Of a DNA stretch of 64,000 nt, positions 8,830 through 17,841 are shown in pieces; positions within the stretch are counted from its first letter, which is position 1, and each line of letters begins with the position of its first letter. A program made the translations under genes and the position numbers. The notes under the pieces are model-generated. The model was not told the DNA's origin. It saw only the letters and a list, made by a program, of their open reading frames with translations, and ran no database searches. The DNA is from Bdellovibrio sp. 28-41-41 (GTDB lineage Bacteria; Bdellovibrionota; Bdellovibrionia; Bdellovibrionales; Bdellovibrionaceae): contig NCGL01000024.1 in the NCBI GenBank assembly GCA_002256935.1, forward strand, positions 1-64,000, in the 5' to 3' direction.

Positions 8830-10255
8830 AAAATTCGAAGCACGCACGATGAAAGACGCTTTGGAGATGGTCAAGAAGCAACTTGGTCCCGATGCGATCA
8901 TTTTGGCGGCCAAAGATAATAGCAATAAATACGGATTAGTTGGTGAAAGTAGTTTTGAAATCACTGCCGCTGTCAGTGAAGAGACACTTCACAAAAAGAA
9001 GTTTGTTGAGTCTCGTATGGCTGAAAATGACAAACAGCAATTTCAAAACAGCTCGGCACGTACTCAAAAAGAAATTATTTCTAAATTTGTAACTCGTCAT
9101 ACAACTCCTGTAACTAAGCCAGTGACGACGCAAAAATATATCGATATCAATGATGAAAAGAACGCGGCTGAAGAACGTATTAAAAATGCAGTTCAACGTG
9201 CATTCGATGCCGGGACATTATTGAATGAGCGCACTAATGCCGTTCCAAAGCAAACAGCTAAGCAAGCTCAAGTTAGAATGCAGGCGGAAGTAAAACATCA
9301 GGTTGAAACGCAAATGCTGGCTCAGTCCGACAGTGAGCTAAACTCGCTACGTTCCGAAATCGCCTCATTAAAAGCAATGATTAAGAGCATTAATACTCCA
9401 GCGGAATCGCGACCACAATCGCACTATCCAGGCGAGAATTATGGAATTCACTACGAATTATCTTCGCAATTTCAAGGTTTAGTAAAGGAAGGCGTATTAG
9501 AAGAACTGGCTGCAGAAATGATTTTAGAATTGCAAAATCAAGTTCCTGTAACACGTTTGAAAAATAAGCCTCTAGTAGAGGGCTTTTTAGCTAAACGAAT
9601 TTTAGAAGACATCGTGATTTCAACGGGCGAGACCAAAAAATTTCATTTCTTCGTTGGCCCAAGTGGTGGCGGCAAAACATCAGCGATCATCAAGATGGCG
9701 TCGCAATTGATCGTTCGTGACAACAAGAAAGTGGCGCTGCTGACGCTAGATACTCAGAAAGTAGGCGCGGTAGAACAGCTTAGAATTTATTCGCAAATCT
9801 TAAATGTTCCTTTCGCGGTTATCCGTGGTCGTGGCGATTGGAAAGAGATTTTAAAATTCATCAATTCCATCGACTATATTTTGATCGATACCCCGGGGAG
9901 CAATTTGAAAACTCAGGAAGAAGTGTCTTTCTTTGAAAGCATGATCTTGAAAGAGATTCCTTCAAAAAGTGTTCATTTGGTTCTGTCAGCACGAAATAAA
10001 TACGAAGATCTACAAGGTGTTTTAAATAATTTTGTGCCGCTCAATGTGACTGACGTTATTTTTAATCATCTGGATGAAACAGCACAGAACGGCAATGTAT
10101 ATAGTTTTAATAAAATAAATAAGATTCCACTTTTTGCTTTTGGCATCGGTCAAAGAATTCCTGAGGATTTCGAATACGCCACTAAAGAGCGACTAGTAGA
10201 CTTGATTTTCCACATCACCCAAAAGAATAACACTAATAATGAGGCTTCAATATGA
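8819..10255 (+). CDS. flhF: SRP-type GTPase FlhF
   Basis: 478 residues. FlhF directs the flagellum to the cell pole. The N-terminal basic domain (1-60) begins with the usual M-Q-V-R-K-F-E-A; a variable linker (about 60-205) is followed by the NG GTPase domain with P-loop G-P-S-G-G-G-K-T-S (280-288) and a D-T-P-G G3 motif. The first G3 position reads I-D-T-P-G-S, as in FlhF. It overlaps flhA by 11 bp and flhG by 4 bp, so all three are coupled. Confidence 0.94.
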   Translation: MQVRKFEARTMKDALEMVKKQLGPDAIILAAKDNSNKYGLVGESSFEITAAVSEETLHKKKFVESRMAENDKQQFQNSSARTQKEIISKFVTRHTTPVTKPVTTQKYIDINDEKNAAEERIKNAVQRAFDAGTLLNERTNAVPKQTAKQAQVRMQAEVKHQVETQMLAQSDSELNSLRSEIASLKAMIKSINTPAESRPQSHYPGENYGIHYELSSQFQGLVKEGVLEELAAEMILELQNQVPVTRLKNKPLVEGFLAKRILEDIVISTGETKKFHFFVGPSGGGKTSAIIKMASQLIVRDNKKVALLTLDTQKVGAVEQLRIYSQILNVPFAVIRGRGDWKEILKFINSIDYILIDTPGSNLKTQEEVSFFESMILKEIPSKSVHLVLSARNKYEDLQGVLNNFVPLNVTDVIFNHLDETAQNGNVYSFNKINKIPLFAFGIGQRIPEDFEYATKERLVDLIFHITQKNNTNNEASI

Positions 10256-11070
10256 GTTTTCGCTACCCAACTAAAACCATCAGTGTGACATCAGGCAAAG
10301 GCGGAGTCGGCAAGACAACACTTGCTTGCAACCTAGCGTACAAATTGTCTCGCTATGATAAGAAAGTCCTTATTTTTGATGCCGATTTAGGTATGTCAAA
10401 CGTGGATATTTTTTTCGGTACTCGCGCTGAAACGACTATTTTTGATGTTATGTCTGGAAAGAAAACTATCGAAGACGCGTTGGTGCGATTAGATAGCAAT
10501 TTATACTTAATTTCTGGTGGCCACGGTATCGATCAGATGCAGAATCTGGATGCCTATGCTAGAAGAACGGTTTTGGATTCGTTAAAAGAGTTACCAATGT
10601 CTTTTGATTATATGGTGATCGATACCTCTCCAGGTATTTCACAAAATGTTCTCCATATGAATGCGGCTGCTAAAAATAACATTGTAGTTATTACTGCAGA
10701 TCCGTCAAGCTTTGCTGATTCTTATGCTTTGATTAAAGTTTTGAATCAAAAATACAAAGTGAATCGTTTTTCTATCGTTTCAAATTGTGTGAAAAATCAA
10801 GAAGACGGGTTTTACCTATTTAAGCGTTTCCAAGATGTCGTACAAAAGTTTCTATTCGTAAGTCTAGACTACTTGGGCGCGATTCCTCAGGACTCTCAGT
10901 TGAAATCAGCTAACATCAACAAGCGTATCATTCTGAAACAGGACCCAACCTCAGATGCGGCTATTGCGATTTCTCAAATTTCTTCTGAAATTTTAAAATC
11001 ACAATATAAAATAAACTCCAGCGGTGGTCTTGAGATGTTTTGGGATAACCTAGCACGAGCAACGTCCTAA
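10252..11070 (+). CDS. flhG: MinD-like ATPase FlhG (FleN)
   Basis: 272 residues of the ParA/MinD superfamily. FlhG limits the number of flagella, acts against FlhF and, in some species, inhibits the FleQ activator. The deviant Walker A motif K-G-G-V-G-K-T is at residues 16-22, followed by the D-A-D-L-G-M-S-N switch and the I-D-T-S-P-G motif. It starts within the flhF stop (ATGA). The pairing with FlhF supports single polar flagellation; the regulatory link to the sigma-54-type promoter upstream is inferred. Confidence 0.93.
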   Translation: MSFRYPTKTISVTSGKGGVGKTTLACNLAYKLSRYDKKVLIFDADLGMSNVDIFFGTRAETTIFDVMSGKKTIEDALVRLDSNLYLISGGHGIDQMQNLDAYARRTVLDSLKELPMSFDYMVIDTSPGISQNVLHMNAAAKNNIVVITADPSSFADSYALIKVLNQKYKVNRFSIVSNCVKNQEDGFYLFKRFQDVVQKFLFVSLDYLGAIPQDSQLKSANINKRIILKQDPTSDAAIAISQISSEILKSQYKINSSGGLEMFWDNLARATS

Positions 11071-11074
11071 TTGT

Positions 11075-11089
11075 GAAAGTTGGACTTTC
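11075..11089. promoter_or_regulatory. Inverted repeat between flhG and fliA
   Basis: Perfect inverted repeat GAAAGT-TGG-ACTTTC in the 79-bp gap between flhG and fliA. It is too short and lacks a T-run to be a good terminator; it may be an operator or an mRNA processing hairpin. I see no convincing sigma-70 promoter after it, so fliA may be read through from the operon. Confidence 0.3.
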
Positions 11090-11149
11090 CCGAACTCTGA
11101 CATTTGTTACACTGAAATAAGACACGACAATCCATGGAAAGGGTACTGA

Positions 11150-11932
11150 GTGAAGAATTTAGCTTTGCTGAAGAAGTATAAAGAAGATCCTAAGCGTTTA
11201 ACTCAGCAACAAAAAGACAGTCTAATTAAAGAGTACGCTCCGTTAATTAAATTTATTGCACAAAAAATTGCGGCTCGTTTGCCATCAAACATTGAACTGG
11301 ATGATTTAATTTCTTCAGGTGTTATTGGTTTGATGGACGCGATCGATAAATATGATCCGTCACGTGACAACAAGTTTAAAACTTACGCTGAATTTCGCGT
11401 GCGTGGTGCCATTCTAGATGAATTGCGTTCGCAGGACTGGGTTCCTCGTTCTATCCGTGACAAATCTAAAGTTTTGGATCGAACGATTGCGCAACTTGGG
11501 CAAGATTTGGGTCGATCGCCTACGGATGAAGAAATCGCTAAGACTTTGAATATCAATCAAGATGAATTTCATGATTTAATAAATCAAGTTCGTCCGGTGA
11601 GTTTACTGTCGATCGATGATTCGCAAACGTTCAGTAATACGGATAAAAAATCTATCCTAAATTTACTAGAGGGTTCAAAACTAGCGAACCCTTACAATCA
11701 GCTGAATTTGAAAAAAGTAAAAGATATCGTAGCGAAAGCGATCGAAGATCTTCCGGAACGTCAGCGTTTAGTTCTGTCGTTGTATTACTACGAAGATTTA
11801 AATTTAAAAGAGATTGGACAAGTTCTAAAAGTTACAGAAAGCCGTGTGTCGCAATTGCACGCACAAGCTGTAACACGTCTGCGTGCTAAGTTAGCGGCAA
11901 CAATTGGATCTGGTGAAATTGAACTTGTTTAG
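11150..11932 (+). CDS. fliA: Flagellar sigma factor FliA (sigma-28)
   Basis: 260 residues; directs RNA polymerase to late flagellar and motility promoters. Region 2 is seen at about residues 25-95 (D-D-L-I-S-S-G-V-I-G-L and the F-K-T-Y-A-E-F-R-V-R-G-A-I core), region 3 at 95-150, and region 4 at 190-245 with L-P-E-R-Q-R-L-V-L-S-L-Y-Y-Y-E and the helix-turn-helix. The GTG start follows GGAAAGGG. It closes the flagellar operon and its product likely reads the motA promoter at 29.4 kb. A FlgM anti-sigma gene is not in the window. Confidence 0.95.
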   Translation: MKNLALLKKYKEDPKRLTQQQKDSLIKEYAPLIKFIAQKIAARLPSNIELDDLISSGVIGLMDAIDKYDPSRDNKFKTYAEFRVRGAILDELRSQDWVPRSIRDKSKVLDRTIAQLGQDLGRSPTDEEIAKTLNINQDEFHDLINQVRPVSLLSIDDSQTFSNTDKKSILNLLEGSKLANPYNQLNLKKVKDIVAKAIEDLPERQRLVLSLYYYEDLNLKEIGQVLKVTESRVSQLHAQAVTRLRAKLAATIGSGEIELV

Positions 11933-11938
11933 ACGGGG

Positions 11939-12289
11939 TTAGTTAATTGGTAACGCCGTTAAAGTTTTAGCGCCACCTTCAACATAAAATGCATTAATGT
12001 AGCCAGCTGACTCTAAATCACTGGCTATTTTTTTTGAATCGTCACCAGAATCACAAACAATCACCACCGGCGCATCTTTAGGTAAAGACTGAAATTTCTC
12101 GGTCGATTTGTACTCGGCCGCTGTCGTTTTCAAAATTAGATTTTTGAAGAAGTTTAAGTAGTAGGAATTTAAATGTTCAAATGGCGCAATCACATTGGCT
12201 TCGTTAGTTAAATCCAGCAAAGTAAATGGAACACGTTGTAAGATAAGATTTTCGATTTGATAAATTCCGATTTGATTAGTGGCTTCCAC
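11939..12289 (-). CDS. Rhodanese-like domain protein
   Basis: 116 residues, one rhodanese domain. Such proteins carry sulfur as a cysteine persulfide or act as sensors. The active-site loop begins at C79 in V-I-V-C-D-S-G-D-D-S, followed by the A-S-D-L-E-S-A-G-Y helix and F-Y-V-E-G-G strand typical of the fold. The loop lacks the usual basic residue and has two Asp, so the substrate may differ from thiosulfate. No signal peptide, so cytoplasmic. It overlaps the upstream MFS gene by 14 bp and converges on fliA with a 6-nt gap. Confidence 0.8.
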   Translation of the reverse strand: MEATNQIGIYQIENLILQRVPFTLLDLTNEANVIAPFEHLNSYYLNFFKNLILKTTAAEYKSTEKFQSLPKDAPVVIVCDSGDDSKKIASDLESAGYINAFYVEGGAKTLTALPIN

Positions 12290-13532
12290 TGGTTTTTCCT
12301 TTGTTTGGGATCTGCTGATTTAGCACAATCACAATTAGAAAAGCAATGAACCCAAGGAGTCCGGCCAAAACAAACGGACTTTGTATAAAAAATTTATGAA
12401 ATGCAAAACCACCGAGCGCTGGGCCTAGTATACGTCCTAGCGACGATAAGCTTTGAGTTACACCGAGTGTGCTGCCTTGCTCTGTACTGTCCGTTAAATT
12501 GCTAATTGAGCCTAATATGGACGGATTAGACATGCCATTACCCAACGCCACTAGAGTCATCGCGACGGCCATTATCCAGATATTAGGCGCTAGCGGAATC
12601 AGAATCATTCCCAAGAAAAAGGAACCAGTTCCTAATTTTAAAACCAGGCGCTCGCCCCATTTAGGTAAAAACTTACGGATCAAGTAGCCTTGAGTGATTA
12701 CAATAATTACACCTATATAAGCAAATCCATAACTGACTTCCTTAATACCCCAAGAAAATATTTCGCCCATGTACAAAACTAAAGTCGCTTCCATCGCAGA
12801 CATTGAGAATGATAAAAGAAAGAACGCGATAGTTAAATGGCTAACGATAGGGATCTTCAGTTTTTCAAAAATGATAAGAAAGCGACTTTTTGAAGATCTT
12901 GGAGGCGCTTTCGTCGTTAAGCTTTCTGTTAGGAAGAAATAGCCAAAGACGAATGTGAAAAAACATAAACCTGAAACTACGTACGATGCGAACGAAGTAT
13001 TGAAAAACGGTTCTGTCGAGATATGTTTTGAGTATTCGGTTAACAATCCACCTATGGCCGGGCCAAAAACAAAGCCTAAACCAAATGCAGCCCCTATCAG
13101 AGCCATGCCTTTAGAGCGCTGGTCCGCTGGAGTGATATCTGAAATATACGCTGATGCAGTAGAAATGCTGCCACCAAAGAATCCGGCTAGCATTCGAGCA
13201 ATAAACAGCATCTGCAGATCCCGACTTACGGCAAATAGGATGTAGGAAAACGTCTCGCCTAAAAGACAGGAGAGCAAAACAGGCTTTCGGCCATAGCGAT
13301 CGCTCAAACGACCCCAAAAAGGTGAAAACATAAACTGCATCAGTGAATACACCGACATTAAAAGCCCTGTCTCTGTAGCGTTTGCTCCGAAATCTCGACT
13401 AAGGATGGGGAGGATTGGAATTATGATTCCAAAACCTAAAAGATAAATAAATACCGTTAAGAAAATCAGAATGAGTTGAGTTTTTCTTTTTGAAGAGGAC
13501 ATTTGCTTTACCTCTTCCGTGTTGTTGGTCAT
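12276..13532 (-). CDS. MFS transporter, drug-efflux type
   Basis: 418 residues with 12 predicted membrane helices. Major facilitator superfamily exporter of the DHA1/TetA-like group, exchanging a small molecule for protons. Motif A between helices 2 and 3 is intact (G-R-L-S-D-R-Y-G-R-K-P-V-L-L), as is the G-x(8)-G-x3-G-P-x2-G-G motif C in helix 5. Substrate cannot be told. A related but shorter copy lies at 31874-32965. The start codons of this gene and the plus-strand outer-membrane gene lie within 15 bp of each other, so their promoters must overlap the coding starts. Confidence 0.9.
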   Translation of the reverse strand: MTNNTEEVKQMSSSKRKTQLILIFLTVFIYLLGFGIIIPILPILSRDFGANATETGLLMSVYSLMQFMFSPFWGRLSDRYGRKPVLLSCLLGETFSYILFAVSRDLQMLFIARMLAGFFGGSISTASAYISDITPADQRSKGMALIGAAFGLGFVFGPAIGGLLTEYSKHISTEPFFNTSFASYVVSGLCFFTFVFGYFFLTESLTTKAPPRSSKSRFLIIFEKLKIPIVSHLTIAFFLLSFSMSAMEATLVLYMGEIFSWGIKEVSYGFAYIGVIIVITQGYLIRKFLPKWGERLVLKLGTGSFFLGMILIPLAPNIWIMAVAMTLVALGNGMSNPSILGSISNLTDSTEQGSTLGVTQSLSSLGRILGPALGGFAFHKFFIQSPFVLAGLLGFIAFLIVIVLNQQIPNKGKTSGSH

Positions 13533-13542
13533 AATATCCTTA

Positions 13543-14679
13543 ATGAACCATTCAAGTTTTGTAAAAAATCTGGCACTGCCTTTAGGGCTACTTCTGTGTT
13601 TAATATCTCAGAACGGTTATAGTTTCAATAAACTTAAAACATATGAGCCAAGAACGTTTGAAATGTCGGGTGGCGCTACGTATTTCGAAACGACTTCAAA
13701 CTTTAATGACGTCGGTTCAAAGGTAAATTTAATCAGCTCAAATAAATACGCTTTACTAGATATGTTCCTTGAAACACGCTATGTTTTTAAAGATTTTTGG
13801 TCCGTTCGTGCCAAAGCCTTCATTAGTAATGCAGAAAGTAAAAATACAGATTTTAACCGCTCTAACTCTACACTAAACACGCTAGAAGCCAGTGGCGACT
13901 GGATGGTTTACCGGGGATTTATGGATGTCATGCCTGAGCTAACGATGCGTTACTCGTTGGATCAAATCTCTAATACTCAAGATTCCGTAATTACGAATGA
14001 AGGTGTGCTAGAAATTACGGCGATGTTGAAGGCTCAAAATAACTACCAATGGTTTTCGTACTATGCCGGCGGCGGGTATAATTTCCGTAGCGAGCGATCT
14101 AGCGTGATGCCGTGGTATGTTGGTGGTGGCATGCAATGGAAGCATTCTTTCTTTGGATTAGAACTTAATGGTTTTCAAACGATCACTGACGATAGCGATA
14201 AAGGCAATACGAACGAAGCTATACGTAATACATTGATTCAAAGAGTGGATGGCGGAAGTTACAAATTCTATTCAATAAATCCGTCTCATATCCAAATTCA
14301 AGCGAATCTTGACGTCGGTTTTTCGAGTGGTTTTGTTGTTAAGTCCTACATCGCCAATTCAATTTCTGGACAGAATTATGCGAACGGTTTGACAGTGGGT
14401 ATCGCGGTGAATTTATTGTTTGATACGTTCTCGAACAACCCGCATAAAGAGGCGCTTCCTGGAAAGCATATTGAACCTGTAAAACAAGAAGAGAACTATC
14501 AGATTCAAACGCAAGATGGCGTTGATCAAAACCTATTTAAAAAAGAACCCGAAGTACCTGTAGTGGCTCCCGTTAAGAAGCACACTAAGGTGCCTAGTGA
14601 CGATGATATCCAAGATCAATTGGATCAAGCCGAAATGTCGATCAAGCTAAAAGCTAAAAAACGTAAAAAGAAAAATTAG
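13543..14679 (+). CDS. Outer-membrane protein with lysine-rich tail, unknown function
   Basis: 378 residues from ATG 13543; a GTG 24 nt upstream is possible but would overlap the divergent MFS start, and neither has a clear ribosome-binding site. Signal peptide in residues 1-27. The mature part is a run of alternating aromatic/polar strands (Y-Y-A-G-G-G-Y-N-F, W-Y-V-G-G-G-M-Q-W) typical of an outer-membrane beta-barrel, to about residue 310. The final 60 residues are hydrophilic, with a Pro/Val stretch and a K-A-K-K-R-K-K-K-N end, probably periplasmic. No family recognised. Confidence 0.75.
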   Translation: MNHSSFVKNLALPLGLLLCLISQNGYSFNKLKTYEPRTFEMSGGATYFETTSNFNDVGSKVNLISSNKYALLDMFLETRYVFKDFWSVRAKAFISNAESKNTDFNRSNSTLNTLEASGDWMVYRGFMDVMPELTMRYSLDQISNTQDSVITNEGVLEITAMLKAQNNYQWFSYYAGGGYNFRSERSSVMPWYVGGGMQWKHSFFGLELNGFQTITDDSDKGNTNEAIRNTLIQRVDGGSYKFYSINPSHIQIQANLDVGFSSGFVVKSYIANSISGQNYANGLTVGIAVNLLFDTFSNNPHKEALPGKHIEPVKQEENYQIQTQDGVDQNLFKKEPEVPVVAPVKKHTKVPSDDDIQDQLDQAEMSIKLKAKKRKKKN

Positions 14680-14930
14680 TCGGAGACGCTGAAAAAAGTG
14701 GTCATTGTTTGTGGCAAAGCTTGGTCGAAAATGTTTTACCGATACCGAAGTGAAAGCACAGTTTCCCTCTTTTAGTGCTTCCTCTCCTCATCTAAAAATC
14801 ACCTTTGCAATTTGAAGTGAACTTGAAAGCTCTGGTAAAGCTCATTTGTCTATTTTATTTTTTATTTAGAACAAGGCGAGAAGTTTTTGCCATTGATTCA
14901 TCTTTCCCGTGGCTAGTCTTTGTAACAACG

Positions 14931-14974
14931 TAGAGGACATTTTTCGGCAAATACCTAAAATGTCCTCTATTTTT
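14931..14974 (+). terminator. Rho-independent terminator
   Basis: Perfect 13-bp stem: TAGAGGACATTTT (14931-14943) pairs with AAAATGTCCTCTA (14957-14969), followed by TTTTT. Because the stem ends in A/T runs it could work from both sides. It separates the outer-membrane gene from the Fic gene. Confidence 0.85.
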
Positions 14975-15042
14975 GCGTTTAAATTTATTTGATCGTAAAC
15001 AATTTAAACAGCCAAATCTTGTCACTGACTATTTCTCTACAG

Positions 15043-15079
15043 TTGAAGTAAAAATCTATTTTACTGTATATTCGTACAG
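15043..15079 (+). promoter_or_regulatory. Promoter with overlapping inverted repeats, upstream of the Fic gene
   Basis: TTGAAG (15043-15048) and TATATT (15067-15072), 18 bp apart, resemble a sigma-70 promoter; transcription would begin near 15080. A perfect inverted repeat AGTAAAA-ATCTA-TTTTACT (15047-15065) fills the spacer and a second, CTGTA-N6-TACAG (15064-15079), covers the -10 and start point. Such placement suggests repression by a dimeric regulator. GAGGAA precedes the ATG. Seen in sequence; regulation is inferred. Confidence 0.55.
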
Positions 15080-15102
15080 TCATTAAAAATAGAGGAAATA
15101 CC

Positions 15103-17796
15103 ATGTCTTATCCAAAATTCCCCCGCGTTGCTTTATCGTTCACATTGGTTAGTTTAATGGCCAGTACTGTGCTGGCTGAACAAAACAGCTGTCAGTCTTT
15201 CTACACAGGCATCAAGGCTTACACTCAAAAAGATATGGATCGTCTTCGCAAGAAGTATCAAGGCCTCGAACAAAAACTATATTGGAAATCGTTCGTTGAA
15301 GACGTGAGCGATGTCTCGCAGTTGATCCACACGAGGTTCCAACAAGAGAACATTGCCAATGGTGCACCTATAAAGAATTTCGAGTTATTTGGTCTTGAAA
15401 ACTATAAGGTATTTGTTGCGGCTCGAGAATTTTTGAATCGTATTCCTGAAGGATCTTTCGTGATAAGCCCAGAACTGATTAAAGAAGTTCATGAACGAAG
15501 CGCGTCCGGTTTGCAGAAAGAGTTGCCTTTGTGGAAACGTGCTCTTGGGAAAGATGCCTTTGTTGAAGCGGGCGTATACAAAAAAAGAAATAATCGCGGA
15601 GAGGATCCGTTATTAAATCCACTGACTGAAGAACAATATCAAGTTCTTATAGCCAATCCCTTTACCAAATTCCGCGAATTACCTTGGCCACTAAGCCGCG
15701 AAAACGCTCGTAGAGGTTGGATTCTTTATGGTAATAAAGACAGCGTAGAACGCGACGTTCAAGAGCTAAGCGTATGGGTTAATAAGCAAATGGCCTTAGT
15801 AAAAGTCGGAAAAGCAGATCCCGTCCGCGTGGCTGCTGAGTTCCAATGGAGATATGTTTCAATTCACCCAATGGTCGATGGTAACGGTCGTACATCTATG
15901 CTTCTAGCTAACCGAATTTTGGAAGAAGCTGATCTTCCACCAATTATGATGACCATGTCAGGCTACGATATCTACTATAAGCCGGAAGTATGGGCAGAGA
16001 AAATCAGACAATCTATCTTTGATTTTGAAACATTAATCAACGATGCTCAATTCAAAGAATACATCGACAAAGAAACTCCAAATTTGTACAAGGCGAACTT
16101 CAGCGACGGTCCTCGTTTAGGCTTAACCCCGGAGACATTCGCAAACGCAGGTGCGCGCAGCGAGCTAAACAAATTGAACTCAGCGATCTCTAAACGTTGG
16201 CCAACAATTAAAAGAGAATTGTTTGCTGAAAATGAATCACAAGAGGTTAATCTTGGAAACCAACGGTTTGTTGCAATGATGGACGGTTTCTTTTACAACA
16301 AGCACGGCGTTCCCCATGTTTTACATAAAGATAGCAGTGGAACCTATAAATTGTACCCAATGGCTGAAGAAGCACTATCGCTGTATTCACTAGGCGGAAA
16401 GACTGCTCAAACCGGCGAAGCAGATCAGAGCAAGCGTTTCTTCAAGCGTGGAATGAGTGTACCCATGCGTGATAACTTCCGTACATTCTTTGGATTCATG
16501 AAGCAGTACACAAATCGCACGTTCGATACGGCTTCTATCGAGGTGTTAGATTATAGTATGATCGCTAAAGCAAATAAAGAAGGTTTGCTATTCCTATACG
16601 ATTGGCAAAAACCAATGTTACAGGGCTTAATGAAAATCACCGATACAGATCCTATTAAAGTATTGGCGCCAACACGTGGTTATCAAACTAACTACGAAAA
16701 ATCAGTTCACTTTGGCTACAAAACAAACTTACATGAAATCTTAGCTCAATACCAATTAATGGATCTTAAGTATTCCAATGTGGCTGAGTATGCTCAAGCA
16801 AATGGATTACATGCTGAACTAGCTGAAATTACAGCAAGTCGTAAGAAACTTTTCGATGCCGCCAAGTCTTTATTAGCTGATCGTGCTGTTGAGCTAGAAC
16901 AAGCGCTAATAGCATACCCAGAAAAATTTCCGTCGTCTCAAGAATGGAATTTCTTCCTAGCTTACTATAAAGCCTCTCCTTTAAAGTATTCGTCTTTTGA
17001 AGAATACAACTCGTCAAAAGATAAGGACTACGTTGTCCTGTTACGCGCAGATCAAGGGATGAGTAAAAGAATTGGATTTATATCTAATACTTTGTTCCGT
17101 GAAATTGTAGATAAAGTCCCTGGCGAACAGGCATTTAAAGCTCACTTAAATAAGTTGGTGACTGCATTAGGTAAAGCGTCCAAGACACCAGATGATGAGG
17201 CGTTTATTAAATTGAGCCCTGTTTATAACTTAGTAAAAGTTAAGTACAAGGATGCTAACCGAATGTTACGTAACTTAAACAATGTGTTGCAAATGTCGAA
17301 GTACGATACTCGTAGTATGGCTGCTGAGTTCGATCGAATCTTTGTTGAACATGCGCTACATGCCGTAAATGATCCATTCAAAACTAGTATTTCATTTTCA
17401 ACAAATACTAGTATTTATATACGATCTAAGAAAGTAGAGGCTCCTGCAGAAGCCAAAGCAGATGGCGAAACAACCATAGCCGCAGAAACTACTGAAGCTG
17501 CTAAAGACATCATACCTTTTACATTTGATGCAGACGACGCTCAGGTTTACTTTGTTAAACTTAAAAAATCTGACGTAGATGCGAACGAAGCCTCTAAGTA
17601 CTTCAGACAGTATGAAGTATTAAAGCCTAAAGTAGCGTCTCCGTTTGCGATCATCAAAAGTTTTGGAAACGATTTCTTCGCCCTTGACGGAGCTGGCCCG
17701 ACGACTAAACAAGAGTTGAAAGACAGAACGACGTTCGAAGAACAATTTGTAGCTTTGGAACTAGCGCTAGCCAAACCAGCTAAAAAGAAAAAGTAA
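15103..17796 (+). CDS. Large exported Fic-domain protein
   Basis: 897 residues with a Sec signal peptide (hydrophobic residues 9-24, A-x-A cleavage near 26). A Fic domain is centred on H-P-M-V-D-G-N-G-R-T-S starting at H255, which keeps the catalytic His, the acidic residue and the G-N-G-R nucleotide loop. Fic enzymes usually transfer AMP from ATP to a hydroxyl of a target protein. The 600 residues after the Fic domain match nothing I recognise; an Ala/Glu/Thr-rich linker lies at about 785-805 and the end is A-K-K-K-K. I see no clear S/T-x-x-x-E-G/N inhibitory helix. An exported Fic enzyme needs ATP, so it probably acts in another cell; in a predator the prey is the obvious candidate (inference). 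Confidence 0.85.
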   Translation: MSYPKFPRVALSFTLVSLMASTVLAEQNSCQSFYTGIKAYTQKDMDRLRKKYQGLEQKLYWKSFVEDVSDVSQLIHTRFQQENIANGAPIKNFELFGLENYKVFVAAREFLNRIPEGSFVISPELIKEVHERSASGLQKELPLWKRALGKDAFVEAGVYKKRNNRGEDPLLNPLTEEQYQVLIANPFTKFRELPWPLSRENARRGWILYGNKDSVERDVQELSVWVNKQMALVKVGKADPVRVAAEFQWRYVSIHPMVDGNGRTSMLLANRILEEADLPPIMMTMSGYDIYYKPEVWAEKIRQSIFDFETLINDAQFKEYIDKETPNLYKANFSDGPRLGLTPETFANAGARSELNKLNSAISKRWPTIKRELFAENESQEVNLGNQRFVAMMDGFFYNKHGVPHVLHKDSSGTYKLYPMAEEALSLYSLGGKTAQTGEADQSKRFFKRGMSVPMRDNFRTFFGFMKQYTNRTFDTASIEVLDYSMIAKANKEGLLFLYDWQKPMLQGLMKITDTDPIKVLAPTRGYQTNYEKSVHFGYKTNLHEILAQYQLMDLKYSNVAEYAQANGLHAELAEITASRKKLFDAAKSLLADRAVELEQALIAYPEKFPSSQEWNFFLAYYKASPLKYSSFEEYNSSKDKDYVVLLRADQGMSKRIGFISNTLFREIVDKVPGEQAFKAHLNKLVTALGKASKTPDDEAFIKLSPVYNLVKVKYKDANRMLRNLNNVLQMSKYDTRSMAAEFDRIFVEHALHAVNDPFKTSISFSTNTSIYIRSKKVEAPAEAKADGETTIAAETTEAAKDIIPFTFDADDAQVYFVKLKKSDVDANEASKYFRQYEVLKPKVASPFAIIKSFGNDFFALDGAGPTTKQELKDRTTFEEQFVALELALAKPAKKKK

Positions 17797-17841
17797 TATT
17801 AAGCGGTTTTATGGTGCCCAAGTTGCTGAAGAGCCGGAATC

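Larger units (their letters stand above)
14680..15102. other. Intergenic region before the Fic gene
   Basis: 423 bp without a credible gene in any frame. It contains an intrinsic terminator (14931-14974), about 250 bp after the outer-membrane gene's stop, and a promoter with nested inverted repeats (15043-15079) close to the Fic gene. The stretch 14680-14930 is AT-rich and shows no structure I can name; a small RNA ending at the terminator is possible but unsupported. Confidence 0.7.
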
